Numbered from the stretch's first letter, positions 8,811 to 18,791 are shown. The stretch is 64,000 nt of DNA from Hydromonas sp. (GCA_017495165.1 JAFEII010000014.1:1-64000), one strand, 5' to 3'. Made by a program: numbers and translations. The notes: generated by a model not told the origin, from the sequence alone.

Positions 8811-10544
8811 TTAGTTTTGGCGCAGCAACACCAATGAGTTTTTGCGCTCCGATACGCGCTCGCCCGTCCAAATCACGCGCCAGCTTTGGCCAGATAGGTT
8901 AATCACTTGGCCAGCTTGTGCGCGCACAGGTTGCGCAAGGGTCAGTTCGGTGCTGATGATGTAAGGGCAGGTGACTTTGTCGAATTCGCTTTGCACAGGA
9001 ACAAATGGGACGTTGGCGTAATAATAAATCGCGCCACGTGCCGATTCTGGCAAGCCCAGTGCGCGCACGCAGCTGGTTTTTTGGGGAATCATTTGGCTGA
9101 GCGCTTTTCCTGCTTTGGCGTAGCTTCTGGTGTGGTCAAGCCATGGCATCCAAAGTGTTGCCATCAAACTCCAAACCAAAATCATACCGCCTGATGAGAA
9201 TACGACGGAGCGCCAAAGCGCTTCGTTGCTGCGCGTTGCCCGCCACCGCAACAGAAATAACCAACCTATGCTGGTTAATAGGGCGATGGAAAATGGCCAC
9301 CATTTGAACTCTGGCGTAAATTCCGGTGCCAGTTTTTTGAGATTGTTCAGTAAAAACTCAGGCGCGCCCAGCCAGTTGGCAAGCCATATTGCCCAAACTA
9401 GGATTGCGATTAAACTAAAAACAATGACTGAAAACCATTCAATGATGTTGGCGCGGCCTCGATTGAGGGTGGCAAGCCCAAAAGGGGCGATTAATAATAA
9501 AGAGGGGACAAACAGCAGCATGGACATGTCGGAGCGCTGCCCTGTAATAAACAGGTGGGTCAGCGGGATAAGCGCCATAAGTACGCCCAAAAACACCATT
9601 GGGCTTTGCCACTGATTGCGCCAGCGCCACAAACACCAAATACTCAGCGGCGCAATTGGCCATGTAAAAATGGCAATATTTTTTGCAAAGTACGCTTGGT
9701 TTTTCCATGACAGAGGAGAGAATGCTTGTTGCGTTTGCCAGTTTAGCTGGAACGCTGGGTTGTCCAGAGCTTGGAGCAGCCAAGCGGCTGGGATTGTGAG
9801 GCCAATGAGCATGACAATTGGGGCAACTTCAACGCTGCGATCACGCCAGCCAATAAAAAATAAAGTCGCCAAAGTACCTAAGGCAAAAAACACGAACAAG
9901 CTAAATGGCAAGGTCAAGCCGATACCTGCCAAGCCAAAGCCCCAAACCCAGCGCGCCTTTAGTGGCTGGTCTAGCGTGAGCGTTGCGCCATATAACCACA
10001 GCAGACAAACCAAAAGTATGGTTGCGCCTTCGCTTGTGTCGTGCGTATGCGCGGCAATGCCATACGTTGAAATAAACAATAACGTGGACGAGTCTGCCAA
10101 CATTTTGCCAAATGCGCGTGCGCTGGGCTCGCCACCAAAAGCGAGGCGCTGAGGTTGTAACTCTGCTCGGCATCCCAAGCGCCTCACGGTCAGCCAGAGC
10201 AAGTAAACCGAAATAATATCTTGAAGGGCAATTGCAAATTGAGCGGCAGAAAAAGGGCTGGCGATGCTGTGCAGCATTTTGATGAAAAACGCACCAATCC
10301 AATAAGGCAGCGGGCCAAATGTCCCGCTGTAAAGGCCGGCGACATTTGGGGCAACCCAATCAGCAATGCTGCCTTGCGCCATGGTGAGCATTGTGGCAAA
10401 GCTGCTCGCTTCTTGACGCCATAAGCCGCGCCAAGTTAGGCCTGCAAAAATATACAGCCCAGTTAAAATTATCAGGGCGTATTTTGGCAGTGGACTTGCA
10501 TCTTTTGTACTAAGACGAACTGGGTTTGAGTTTTTAAATGGCAT
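8811..10544 (-). CDS. Multi-spanning membrane protein, GT-C (ArnT/GT39-like) glycosyltransferase
   Basis: 577 residues with about a dozen hydrophobic segments. The first periplasmic loop, after the first membrane helix, reads W-R-Q-E-A-S-S-F-A then D-W-V-A-P, G and P-L-P-Y-W. This matches the loop layout of lipid-linked-sugar transferases of the ArnT/GT83 and GT39 type, where an acidic residue (here Glu) is catalytic. A small hydrophilic C-terminal domain follows the membrane part. In the GT-C family such proteins move a sugar from undecaprenyl phosphate to an outer acceptor; donor and acceptor here are unknown. It sits directly upstream of the fumarase gene. The family call is moderate; a non-enzymatic relative is possible. 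Confidence 0.65.
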   Translation of the reverse strand: MPFKNSNPVRLSTKDASPLPKYALIILTGLYIFAGLTWRGLWRQEASSFATMLTMAQGSIADWVAPNVAGLYSGTFGPLPYWIGAFFIKMLHSIASPFSAAQFAIALQDIISVYLLWLTVRRLGCRAELQPQRLAFGGEPSARAFGKMLADSSTLLFISTYGIAAHTHDTSEGATILLVCLLWLYGATLTLDQPLKARWVWGFGLAGIGLTLPFSLFVFFALGTLATLFFIGWRDRSVEVAPIVMLIGLTIPAAWLLQALDNPAFQLNWQTQQAFSPLSWKNQAYFAKNIAIFTWPIAPLSIWCLWRWRNQWQSPMVFLGVLMALIPLTHLFITGQRSDMSMLLFVPSLLLIAPFGLATLNRGRANIIEWFSVIVFSLIAILVWAIWLANWLGAPEFLLNNLKKLAPEFTPEFKWWPFSIALLTSIGWLFLLRWRATRSNEALWRSVVFSSGGMILVWSLMATLWMPWLDHTRSYAKAGKALSQMIPQKTSCVRALGLPESARGAIYYYANVPFVPVQSEFDKVTCPYIISTELTLAQPVRAQAGQVINLSGQSWRVIWTGERVSERKNSLVLLRQN

Positions 10545-10742
10545 CTGAAAAATAAGTATATTCAGCCAAGGCTGAATGTGGTTAAGCAGGTCTCGCTGTT
10601 TTTGATGCGCGGCTTGTTGTGTTTTAGCAAGGCAAAATTCTTGCTATTTTAGCTGTTTTAAAAAGGGCTGTCGAAGAATTTGTGAACGACTGCGTCGATT
10701 TTGGAGGACTGAAATCGCCTTAAAAGTCACAAGTATGCATGA

Positions 10743-10771
10743 AAAATAGGCAGCCTGAGGCTGCCTATTTT
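10743..10771. terminator. Terminator downstream of rpmE2
   Basis: 13-bp perfect stem (10743-10755 with 10759-10771), TGA loop, and A/T tails usable on both strands. It lies just past the rpmE2 stop. Confidence 0.85.
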
Positions 10772-10787
10772 TTGCCGATCTGCAGAA

Positions 10788-11060
10788 TTATTCTGCAGTT
10801 GGTGCGGCTGCTGCTGGTGTGCGTGAGCCGTATTTGTTACGGAATTTTTCAACGCGGCCGGCAGTGTCCATGATTTTTTGGGTGCCAGTGTAAAACGGGT
10901 GTGATTCTGATGAAGTTTCTAACTTAACCAATGGGTAAGTTTTGCCTTCAAACTCAATCGTTTCACGTGCGTTTACAGTTGAGCGAGTTACAAATTTGAA
11001 GTCGCAAGACATGTCATGAAAAACAACTTCGCGGTAATCTGGGTGAATATCTTGTTTCAT
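10788..11060 (-). CDS. rpmE2: 50S ribosomal protein L31 type B
   Basis: Ribosomal protein bL31 of the long, zinc-free type. The 90 residues begin [10 protein letters not shown] and carry the type B pattern (V-F-H-D, then S-S-H-P-F-Y-T-G), and they lack the Cys ligands of the zinc-binding type A form. The C-terminus ends in an Ala-rich tail. In organisms with both paralogues the type B gene replaces type A when zinc is scarce; whether a type A copy exists elsewhere here cannot be told. It is transcribed alone, diverging from greB. Confidence 0.95.
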   Translation of the reverse strand: MKQDIHPDYREVVFHDMSCDFKFVTRSTVNARETIEFEGKTYPLVKLETSSESHPFYTGTQKIMDTAGRVEKFRNKYGSRTPAAAAPTAE

Positions 11061-11247
11061 AATAATCCTTAAAAGTTAAGCGGCAGCCAATAGGGCAGCC
11101 ATGTACTTATTCATACATGGCAACAATCCTTATCACACGCCAAAATAAAAAGCTTCTTATTATGCCATGAGTAGACTTATCTTGCAAGTGCTGCGCTTGG
11201 TTGTCTGTGTTGTTGTATAATCGCCGATTGATTATGACTGTCTGAAT

Positions 11248-11769
11248 ATGGCTACAAACAACGATGCGCAAGCTGCACCAGCACCCAAAAATTACATTAC
11301 GCCGCTTGGTTTTAAACGGCTGCGCGATGAATTGCTCCACTTAATGAATGTTGAGCGCCCAGAAGTCGTGCAAGTTGTGTCGTGGGCGGCCAAAAACGGT
11401 GATCGCTCAGAAAATGGCGATTATTTGTATGGAAAAAAACGATTGCGCGAAATTGATCGGCGCATGCGCTTTTTGACCAAAGCGATTGAGTCTGCGCAAG
11501 TGATTGATCCTGCGGCGCAGCAACATGGCGAACAAGTGTTTTTTGGCGCAACGGTTACTTTCTGGCGGGAGCGCGCACAACAAGATGAAACTGTTGTGAT
11601 TGTGGGACGTGATGAAATTGATTCGGCGCGTGGTTGGGTGAGCTGGAGCAGTCCGATTGCGCGAGCGCTGCTCAAAAAGACCGTGGGCGACGAGGTTCGG
11701 TTGCATACGCCAGATGGGATTGATGTGCTTGAGGTGATTGATGTCCGCTATGTTGGGTTGGAGTCATAG
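11248..11769 (+). CDS. greB: Transcription elongation factor GreB
   Basis: Binds the RNA polymerase secondary channel and stimulates cleavage of backtracked transcripts. The 173 residues have the N-terminal coiled coil with the functional tip D-R-S-E-N-G-D-Y (about residues 51-58) and a C-terminal FKBP-like domain. The Y-G-K-K-R-L-R-E-I-D segment marks GreB rather than GreA. A good -10 hexamer TATAAT lies at 11216-11221 upstream. It diverges from rpmE2 and is followed by a short GC hairpin with a long T-run. Confidence 0.94.
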   Translation: MATNNDAQAAPAPKNYITPLGFKRLRDELLHLMNVERPEVVQVVSWAAKNGDRSENGDYLYGKKRLREIDRRMRFLTKAIESAQVIDPAAQQHGEQVFFGATVTFWRERAQQDETVVIVGRDEIDSARGWVSWSSPIARALLKKTVGDEVRLHTPDGIDVLEVIDVRYVGLES

Positions 11770-11794
11770 TTTCTACTGTATTGATGGGTATAAT

Positions 11795-11813
11795 GCCCGA
11801 TTGGGCTTTTTTT
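11795..11813 (+). terminator. Short terminator after greB
   Basis: Four-base GCCC/GGGC stem around GATT, followed by seven or more T. The stem is short, so confidence is limited. Confidence 0.45.
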
Positions 11814-11846
11814 GTACTATTTGGTTCACAAAAAGCATCAAACCGT

Positions 11847-11875
11847 TTGATTCGTATCGTTTTTTTACGTAGAAT
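11847..11875 (+). promoter_or_regulatory. Sigma-70-type promoter for the PBP7-type gene
   Basis: TTGATT (11847-11852) and TAGAAT (11870-11875) are separated by exactly 17 nt, about 75 nt before the start codon of the downstream gene. Confidence 0.55.
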
Positions 11876-11950
11876 CAAAAATATGCGACGTCTGTTAAAA
11901 GAGACACTGAACAGAGACATTTTTTAAACGTCACAAATTAAGGAGATAAC

Positions 11951-12859
11951 ATGAAAAAAATATTCAAAATTGCGCTGGGTGCAATTGCCATCCTGAGCAT
12001 GACTTTGCCTGCTGCGGCAAAAACAACGACCGCTTCTTTTGGCCGTCAATATGGGCTGTCAAATACAGTCGATCCGCTCGCGTTACGCGCCAGCGTTGCT
12101 TTGGTGGTTGACCAAAATAGCTGGACAACCCAATACGAAAAAAATTCACGTACACCGTTACCGATTGCCTCAATCACAAAATTGATGACCGCAATGGTGA
12201 CGCTTGATGCCAAGCTGGATATGAATGAGAACATTGTGATTGATTCGGAGGATGTGCACCATTATGCGAGTTCGCGTTTGGTTGCTGGCAGCACTTTGAC
12301 GCGTAAAGATGTGATGATGTTGGCGTTGATGTCGTCAGACAATCGCGCAGCCTACGCGCTTGGACGCACTTATCCGGGTGGGATTTATGCGTTTATCCAA
12401 GCGATGAGTGCCAAAGCGGCCATGCTGGGCATGAGCAGTGCACGTTTTGTTGATCCAAGCGGTTTGTCGTCATCGAATCAAGCGACGGCGATGGATTTGG
12501 CCAAAATGGTCAACGCCGCTTCTCAGTATAAAATCATCCGCGATCTGTCAACCCGTGAAACAGCGACCGTTTATACGCCTTATGGTAACGAGCTCGTGTA
12601 TCACAACAGCAATCGTTTGATTTCGCGCAATATGGGCTGGAATATTGGGATGCAAAAAACCGGCACGTTAAGTGCGGCTGGTAAGTGCATTGTGTTGCAA
12701 GCCTATATTTCTGGTTCACCAAAAATCATTATTTTGCTTGATTCAAGCTCAGCAGATTCTCGCATCACGGATGCGGTTCAGATTAAAGACTGGCTCGAAT
12801 CGGGTGGCGCATCAACCATTTCTCAATTGGGTGGTGCGACACAAATCGCTGGTTTGTAA
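11951..12859 (+). CDS. pbpG: D-alanyl-D-alanine endopeptidase (PBP7-type, peptidase S11)
   Basis: Periplasmic penicillin-binding serine peptidase that trims peptidoglycan cross-links. The 302 residues start with a clear signal peptide (MKKIFK, hydrophobic core, A-A-A-K site). The three active-site motifs are S-I-T-K (about residue 74), S-S-D-N (about 132) and K-T-G (about 236). The size and the lack of a long C-terminal amphipathic anchor favour the PBP7/8 endopeptidase group over DacA/DacC. A strong ribosome site (AAGGAGA) precedes ATG 11951. It has its own promoter and is closed by a strong terminator before hrpA. Confidence 0.9.
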   Translation: MKKIFKIALGAIAILSMTLPAAAKTTTASFGRQYGLSNTVDPLALRASVALVVDQNSWTTQYEKNSRTPLPIASITKLMTAMVTLDAKLDMNENIVIDSEDVHHYASSRLVAGSTLTRKDVMMLALMSSDNRAAYALGRTYPGGIYAFIQAMSAKAAMLGMSSARFVDPSGLSSSNQATAMDLAKMVNAASQYKIIRDLSTRETATVYTPYGNELVYHNSNRLISRNMGWNIGMQKTGTLSAAGKCIVLQAYISGSPKIIILLDSSSADSRITDAVQIKDWLESGGASTISQLGGATQIAGL

Positions 12860-12875
12860 ACGAGCCGTTTTACCC

Positions 12876-12905
12876 AAAAGCCTTCGATTCGTCGAAGGCT
12901 TTTTT
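12876..12905 (+). terminator. Terminator between pbpG and hrpA
   Basis: 12-bp perfect stem (12876-12887 with 12892-12903) closed by a TTCG tetraloop and followed by a T-run. It ends only 15 nt before the hrpA start. Confidence 0.9.
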
Positions 12906-12919
12906 GTCATAAGAACAAC

Positions 12920-15900
12920 ATGAATTCAAACTCTAACCCTAATAAACACAACTCAAGCGCTGCTCAAAAACAGCTTGCTGGCGTAGACTCTGAGTCTGCG
13001 CGGATTTTTCGCAGCGCAATCGTATTTCCTGAAAATTTACCTGTTAGTGCGGAGCGTGCCACTATTTGCGATTTAATCAGCGCAAATCAAGTGGTGATTG
13101 TCTGTGGCGAAACGGGTTCGGGTAAAACCACGCAATTACCTAAAATGTGTCTGTCGCTTGGGCGCGGCCTTGGGGCGGGCGGGCTTGGTTTAATTGGGCA
13201 CACGCAGCCAAGACGATTGGCCGCGACGAGCACGGCAAAACGGATTGCGCAGGAGCTCAATACGGATTTGGGCGATGTGGTGGGCTATAAAATTCGATTT
13301 CAAGACCGTTTGCATGAAGGCGCTTCGGTAAAGTTGATGACCGATGGGATTTTATTGGCCGAGACACAAACGGATCCGCTGCTCAAAAAATACGACACGA
13401 TTATTATTGATGAGGCGCATGAGCGCAGTTTGAATATTGATTTTTTGTTGGGTTATATCAAAGAAATTTTACCGCGCCGTTCTGATTTGAAGCTGATTAT
13501 TACCTCGGCGACGATTGATGCCGAGCGGTTTTCTGAGCATTTTGGTGGGGCGCCGATTATCAATGTGAGCGGGCGGACATTTCCTGTGGAGCAGCGTTAT
13601 CGGCCGATTCAGGTGGATGAGAATGACAAAGAGCGCGATTTATATGATGGCATTGTGGATGCGGTTGATGAGTTGGCGCGTGAAGGTGCGGGCGATGTGC
13701 TGGTTTTTTTGCCGGGTGAGCGTGAGATTCGTGAGGCGGCGGAGGCGTTGCGCAAACACCATCCGCCGCACGTGGAAATTTTGCCGTTGTTTGCGCGGTT
13801 GACGGCGGCCGAGCAAGAGAAAATCTTTAAACCGTCCAATACGCGGCGGATTGTACTGGCAACCAATGTGGCGGAAACCTCGCTCACCGTTCCGGGGATT
13901 CGTTATGTGGTGGACAGCGGTTTGGCGCGGGTGAAACGGTATTCGTATCGCCAAAAAGTCGAGCAGTTGCAGGTTGAGTCGATTTCAAAAGCTGCGGCCA
14001 ATCAGCGCGCTGGGCGTTGCGGGCGCGTGGCGGCGGGCGTGTGCATTCGTTTGTACGATGAGGCGGACTTTAACAATCGCCCTGATTTTAGCGACCCTGA
14101 AATCATGCGCTCCTCATTGGCGAGCGTGATTTTACGCATGAAGGCGTTGGGGCTTAAAAATATTGAGGCGTTTCCTTTTGTGCAAATGCCGCTCAATCGG
14201 GCGATTGTCGATGGCTATCATTTATTGCAAGAATTGGGCGCGATTGATGAGCAAAACCAGCTCACGTTGATTGGGCGCAGCATTGCCAAACTGCCGATTG
14301 ACCCGAAAGTGGCGCGAATGATTTTGGCAGCGCGCGACGAAGGCGCTTTGCGTGAAATGCTGATTATTGCCAGCGCGCTGTCGGTGCAAGATGTGCGCGA
14401 CCGCCCAGTGGACTTGCGCCCGCAGGCGGATGCGGCGCACGCCAAGTTTAACGATGGGGCCTCGGAGTTTATGACCTATCTTAAAATCTGGGCGTGGTTT
14501 GACGATGCGCTGACGCACAAAAAATCCCATAAATTATTGGCGGAAAAATGCCGCGCGAGTTTTTTATCGCCCATGCGTTTGCGCGAGTGGCGCGACGTAC
14601 ACACGCAATTGACCAGCATGGTGAAGGAGCAAGGCTGGCGCGTGAATGAGATTGAACCCACGCATGAACAGTTGCATTGCGCCTTGCTCAGTGGCTTGTT
14701 GGGCAATATTGGTTATAAAAATGACAAAGTCGCGCTAATTGGCACTGCGGTGGATAAAAACAAGGCAGGGCAACGCAGCCAATATTATTTAGGCGCGCGC
14801 GGGATTCAATTTTATTTGTGGCCCGGTTCGTCGTTGTCAAAGAAAAATGCGCAGTGGGTGATGGCGGCCGAACTGGTTGAAACCACGCGTTTGTTTGGAC
14901 GCGGTTTGGCAAAAATTGAGCCAAAATGGTTGGAGCGGCTGGGCGCACATTTGCTCAAAAAAACTTATTCTGAACCGCGTTGGCGCAAAAAATCAGGGCA
15001 GGTGCAGGCGGATGAACGGGCGACGTTGTATGGCTTGGTGGTGTATGCGCAACGCCCTGTGAGCTATGCGCGGATTGATGCTGTCGCGGCGCGCGAGGTG
15101 TTTATCCGCGATGGCGTGGCGACGCATGAGATAGAAGGGCGTTTTCCATTTGTGACGCACAACCGCCAGTTGATTGCGCAGATTGAAAACATGGAACACA
15201 AGTCGCGCCGCCAAGATGTGTTGGTGGATGATGAGCTGATTGTGGCGTTTTATGAATCGGTGATTCCGCCTGAGATTACCGATGTGCGCCAGTTGCAAAA
15301 ATGGCATGACGAGGTGACGCGCAAAAATCCCAAAACATTGTATTTCTCAAAAGACGAGCTGATGCGCCACGAAGCGGCGGGCATTACCAGCGATGTGTTT
15401 CCAAAAACCATGAGCGTGGGCGGGGTTGATTGTGCGTTGAGTTATCATTTTGAACCCAATTCACCGCGCGACGGCGTGACGCTGACCGTACCGATTGCGT
15501 TGCTCAATCAGGTCTCGATTCATGCGGTGGACTGGTTGGTAGCGGGCATGATTAAGCCTAAAGCATTGGCGTTGCTCAAATCATTGCCGCAAAAGCTGCG
15601 CAAGCATTGTGTGCCGTTGCCTGATTATGTGGATGATTTTGTTGAGTGGGCGCAGGCTGAGCGCAAGGCGCATGAAAAATCATTGATTGATGCGTTGATT
15701 GAGTTTTATCGCTTGCAAACGCAGCAGTTGTTGCAAAGCACAGATTTTAAACCTGAGACGTTGCCTGCGCATACGCTGATGAATTTTAAATTGGTCGATG
15801 AATTTGGGCGACAGCTCGAAATGAGCCGCAATTTGTCATTGCTGCGCACGCATTTTGGCGGACAAGCGCGCAGCTCGTTTCAAGATGCCGCGCCGCAATC

Positions 15901-16786
15901 TGCCACGCCCGTCAGCGATATGTCGCGCGCGATTACGGCGTGGGATTTTGGCAATTTGCCCGAAATGATGGAGTTGCACAAAAACGGCAAAACGCTGTAC
16001 GGTTATCCTGCGCTGCAAGCGCATGGCACGCATTGTGAGTTGTCGGTGTGGGATGAGGAGCAGATTGCACGTGAGGTGCATGTGCGCGGCGTGTTGTGTT
16101 TGGCGCGGATTCAATTGAGTGACTCGCTTAAATTGTTGGAAAAAAACATCCCGGACGCGCTAAATATGGGCATGTTGTACACGGGCTTGACGGGCGATAG
16201 CTTGGAGTCGCTCAAAACCGACATTGCCAGCCTGGCGCTTAAACGTGCGGCAAGCTTGGGTGAGGCGCGCGATACGCCGCGCGACGCGCCTGCGTTTGAG
16301 GCGATGGTGCGTGATGCCAAATCGCGGATTGGCCTGATTATTCAAGAAGTCTCGCGCCTTGCCGCCAGTATTTTGACCGAATGGCAAATTGCCGCCAAAA
16401 AACTTGCCACCGTGAAATCGCATGGCAGCGCGTATCAGGATATGAGCGCGCAAATAGGTCAATTGTGCCCCAAGCATTTTTTGAGCACAATCGGTTACAG
16501 CCAGCTCACGCATTATCCGCGTTACTTTAAAGCGATTGCGATGCGGGTGGACAAACTCAAAGCCGCCAGCGAGCGCGACGCGCAGCTGATGCGCGATATG
16601 TTGCCGCTGTTGCAAAACTGGCAGCGCGTATTTAACGAGCGCTCAGGGCAAATGGATGATGGCTTGATGCAATTTAGATGGATGATGGAAGAGCTGCGCG
16701 TGGGCTTGTTTGCCCAAGAATTACGCACGCCCATGCCTGTGTCGGTCAAGCGGCTGTATAAAGTTTGGGAAAGTTTGCAGCGCTAA
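12920..16786 (+). CDS. hrpA: ATP-dependent RNA helicase HrpA
   Basis: DEAH-box RNA helicase; in E. coli HrpA acts on mRNA processing and stalled ribosomes. The 1288 residues match the full-length family. Seen are Walker A GETGSGKTT (about 63-71), DEAH (about 164), SAT (about 196) and QRAGRCGR (about 362), then helicase-associated and OB-fold segments and a long C-terminal region of the DUF3418 type. No clear Shine-Dalgarno precedes the ATG, which follows the pbpG terminator closely. The next in-frame ATG lies well inside the helicase domain, so this start is preferred. Numerous antisense open frames within it are GC-driven shadows. Confidence 0.95.
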   Translation: MNSNSNPNKHNSSAAQKQLAGVDSESARIFRSAIVFPENLPVSAERATICDLISANQVVIVCGETGSGKTTQLPKMCLSLGRGLGAGGLGLIGHTQPRRLAATSTAKRIAQELNTDLGDVVGYKIRFQDRLHEGASVKLMTDGILLAETQTDPLLKKYDTIIIDEAHERSLNIDFLLGYIKEILPRRSDLKLIITSATIDAERFSEHFGGAPIINVSGRTFPVEQRYRPIQVDENDKERDLYDGIVDAVDELAREGAGDVLVFLPGEREIREAAEALRKHHPPHVEILPLFARLTAAEQEKIFKPSNTRRIVLATNVAETSLTVPGIRYVVDSGLARVKRYSYRQKVEQLQVESISKAAANQRAGRCGRVAAGVCIRLYDEADFNNRPDFSDPEIMRSSLASVILRMKALGLKNIEAFPFVQMPLNRAIVDGYHLLQELGAIDEQNQLTLIGRSIAKLPIDPKVARMILAARDEGALREMLIIASALSVQDVRDRPVDLRPQADAAHAKFNDGASEFMTYLKIWAWFDDALTHKKSHKLLAEKCRASFLSPMRLREWRDVHTQLTSMVKEQGWRVNEIEPTHEQLHCALLSGLLGNIGYKNDKVALIGTAVDKNKAGQRSQYYLGARGIQFYLWPGSSLSKKNAQWVMAAELVETTRLFGRGLAKIEPKWLERLGAHLLKKTYSEPRWRKKSGQVQADERATLYGLVVYAQRPVSYARIDAVAAREVFIRDGVATHEIEGRFPFVTHNRQLIAQIENMEHKSRRQDVLVDDELIVAFYESVIPPEITDVRQLQKWHDEVTRKNPKTLYFSKDELMRHEAAGITSDVFPKTMSVGGVDCALSYHFEPNSPRDGVTLTVPIALLNQVSIHAVDWLVAGMIKPKALALLKSLPQKLRKHCVPLPDYVDDFVEWAQAERKAHEKSLIDALIEFYRLQTQQLLQSTDFKPETLPAHTLMNFKLVDEFGRQLEMSRNLSLLRTHFGGQARSSFQDAAPQSATPVSDMSRAITAWDFGNLPEMMELHKNGKTLYGYPALQAHGTHCELSVWDEEQIAREVHVRGVLCLARIQLSDSLKLLEKNIPDALNMGMLYTGLTGDSLESLKTDIASLALKRAASLGEARDTPRDAPAFEAMVRDAKSRIGLIIQEVSRLAASILTEWQIAAKKLATVKSHGSAYQDMSAQIGQLCPKHFLSTIGYSQLTHYPRYFKAIAMRVDKLKAASERDAQLMRDMLPLLQNWQRVFNERSGQMDDGLMQFRWMMEELRVGLFAQELRTPMPVSVKRLYKVWESLQR

Positions 16787-16809
16787 TGGATAAAAACTTG
16801 CGCTCAATT

Positions 16810-16838
16810 TTGTGCGCCAATTTCTTTTGTGCTAGAGT
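16810..16838 (+). promoter_or_regulatory. Sigma-70-type promoter for the M48 protease gene
   Basis: TTGTGC (16810-16815), a 17-nt spacer and TAGAGT (16833-16838) lie about 90 nt before the M48 protease start. Confidence 0.5.
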
Positions 16839-16925
16839 TCGGGGCTGCACAAACTGGGGCAAAATTTGGCTTTGTGGCGTAGACCATATTTATTTTTAAA
16901 TTGATTCACATTCAAGGGAAATTGC

Positions 16926-17735
16926 ATGTTAAAAAAAATCACACTCGCCAGTTTATTGGCTATGAGTTTGACCGCTCCAGCGGCTTACGCGCTGGATTTT
17001 GGCAGTATTATTGATTCAGTAGGCGGGATTGCGCAGGCCGCTGGCGTGTCTGACAAAGCGGTTAAAGGGATTGGCGCGGCAACGGATGGCGTGAAGGCCT
17101 ACGCATTAAGCGACGCAGAAGTCAACGCGTATGCCGCGCAAATGGCGGTGCAAATCGACAGCAAAAATACGATTGCGCCTGCATCAAGCCCATACACACA
17201 GCGCTTAAACAAAATCATGAAAGGCTGGGGCACGGTTGACGGTTTAAAACTTAATTTTAAAGTTTATATGGCGCAGGAAGCCAATGCGTTTGCAATGGGC
17301 GACGGCACGGTGCGTATCAACAGCGGCTTAATGGACATCATGACGGACGATGAACTGCGTTTTGTGTTGGGACACGAAATTGGCCACGTGCGTTTGGGGC
17401 ACAGCAAGGCGCATTTAAAAACCGCATTGGCCAGCTCGGCCGTGTTTAAAGGCGCGGCGGCGGCTGGCGGCAGAGCGTCTCAAATTGCCGGTTCTGAATA
17501 TGCGCAATTGGCGGATAAGTTTTTGAGCGCGCAATTTTCACAAGCACACGAAAACGCGTCTGATACGTATGGTTTGCAATTGCTCAAAGTAAAAAAAATC
17601 AATTTGCAAGCGGCGGTAACGTCTATGAATAAAATCGCCGCGCTTGGCGATTCGGGTGGCGGCTTGATGTCAACCCATCCATCATCGAAAGATCGCGTGA
17701 GCAATCTTCAAAAGCAAATCGACACCATGCGTTAA
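16926..17735 (+). CDS. Periplasmic M48-family zinc metalloprotease
   Basis: 269 residues with a cleavable signal peptide (A-Y-A before L-D, no lipobox Cys). It carries the gluzincin motif HEIGH (about residue 149) and a downstream H-E-N-A-S-D (about 208) supplying the third zinc ligand. This is the compact LoiP/YcaL/BepA-N type of M48 protease without a TPR domain. Relatives degrade misfolded outer-membrane proteins, so envelope quality control is likely. Unlike E. coli LoiP it is predicted soluble and not a lipoprotein. It is a single gene between its own promoter and terminator. Confidence 0.88.
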   Translation: MLKKITLASLLAMSLTAPAAYALDFGSIIDSVGGIAQAAGVSDKAVKGIGAATDGVKAYALSDAEVNAYAAQMAVQIDSKNTIAPASSPYTQRLNKIMKGWGTVDGLKLNFKVYMAQEANAFAMGDGTVRINSGLMDIMTDDELRFVLGHEIGHVRLGHSKAHLKTALASSAVFKGAAAAGGRASQIAGSEYAQLADKFLSAQFSQAHENASDTYGLQLLKVKKINLQAAVTSMNKIAALGDSGGGLMSTHPSSKDRVSNLQKQIDTMR

Positions 17736-17762
17736 TGATTCGGCGGCGCTGATGTTTAAAAT

Positions 17763-17804
17763 AAACCACCCATCAGCGCTTAAGCTGTTTGGGTGGTTTT
17801 TTAT
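17763..17804 (+). terminator. Terminator after the M48 protease gene
   Basis: 10-bp outer stem (17763-17772 with 17790-17799) with an inner CAGC/GCTG stem, followed by T-run. It abuts the ribosome site of the next gene (GGAGA at 17806). Confidence 0.85.
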
Positions 17805-17815
17805 TGGAGAATACA

Positions 17816-18610
17816 ATGAAGTTTGGTTTAATCGTCATTGGCGATGAGATTTTAAATGGTCGCCGCACAGATGCGCATTTTCCCTTTGTAAAGCAAGCCT
17901 TGTTAGAGCGCGGCTTGCAGCTGGCTTGGGTTGAATATGTGGCGGATGTGCGGGCGGATATTGTGCAGCGCTTGGCGCGGAGCGCGCTGACGGGCTTGCC
18001 TGTGCTGGTGACGGGTGGGATTGGCGCGACGCCTGATGATCACACGCGTCAATCAGCGGCGCAGGCGTTTGAGTTGCCATTGTTTTTGCATCCTCAAGCG
18101 GCGCATTTAATCAATACGGTGGTGGCTGAACGCTTGAATGAGACCAATTTAGACGGCGATGTGCATCGCCAACGCTTGCAAATGGCGGTATTTCCCCAAG
18201 GCGCTCAGCTGATTCCCAATCCGTATAATCAGGTGGCGGGTTTTAGCGTCAATCAGCATTATTTTTTCCCTGGTTTTCCTGTGATGGCGCATCCGATGAT
18301 GGAATGGGTGCTCGATACGTTGTACGCAGACGCCCAGTTTAAAGACCGTTTTGAAGTGCGCAGCGCCATGGTTTATGGGATTCAAGAGTCACAACTTGCG
18401 CCGTTGATGCTTGCGCTGGAGGCAAAATATACGGATGTGCAAACGTTTAGTTTGCCAAAGTTAAGTGATGACCAAGCGCCAGAGCGATATGTGATTGAAT
18501 ATGGCATCAAGGCGGCGGGCGCTGCTTGTGATGGGTTGGATGCGATTTGGGCGGCGCATTGCCAGCAACTGATTGCGCTTGGTGCGCGCTTGAAACATCT
18601 GGAGTGCTAA
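17816..18610 (+). CDS. MoCF-domain protein related to CinA N-terminal region
   Basis: 264 residues of the COG1058 type: M-K-F-G-L-I-V-I-G-D-E-I-L at the start and GGIGATPDD near residue 66, the molybdopterin-binding (MoCF) signature. CinA proteins add a C-terminal nicotinamide-nucleotide amidase domain, which is missing here; the C-terminal part is a shorter, different segment. The start is ATG 17816 with GGAGA six bases upstream; an upstream in-frame start at 17789 would overlap the terminator. Some CinA N-terminal domains hydrolyse ADP-ribose or FAD, but the substrate of this stand-alone form is not established. It is often annotated as competence/damage-inducible protein A by homology only. 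Confidence 0.8.
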   Translation: MKFGLIVIGDEILNGRRTDAHFPFVKQALLERGLQLAWVEYVADVRADIVQRLARSALTGLPVLVTGGIGATPDDHTRQSAAQAFELPLFLHPQAAHLINTVVAERLNETNLDGDVHRQRLQMAVFPQGAQLIPNPYNQVAGFSVNQHYFFPGFPVMAHPMMEWVLDTLYADAQFKDRFEVRSAMVYGIQESQLAPLMLALEAKYTDVQTFSLPKLSDDQAPERYVIEYGIKAAGAACDGLDAIWAAHCQQLIALGARLKHLEC

Positions 18611-18791
18611 AAATGGTTGGCCGTTTGGCTGGCGGCTGTGCATGATGGCGGTCAAATGACGCACAAAAAATGGCTTTGGTTGCTTGAAAATTTGTCAATC
18701 AACCCTTAATTAGAAAATGAAGCAGATGGTTTTAAAATTTGCTGTGCGATACAATTTTTTTGCAGGTGGATAAACACGATAAGGGGAACTT

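Noticed and set aside
8811-8871. Upstream extension of the fumarase frame to 8871
   Set aside because: It overlaps the membrane-protein gene and ignores the good ribosome site before the ATG at 8787.
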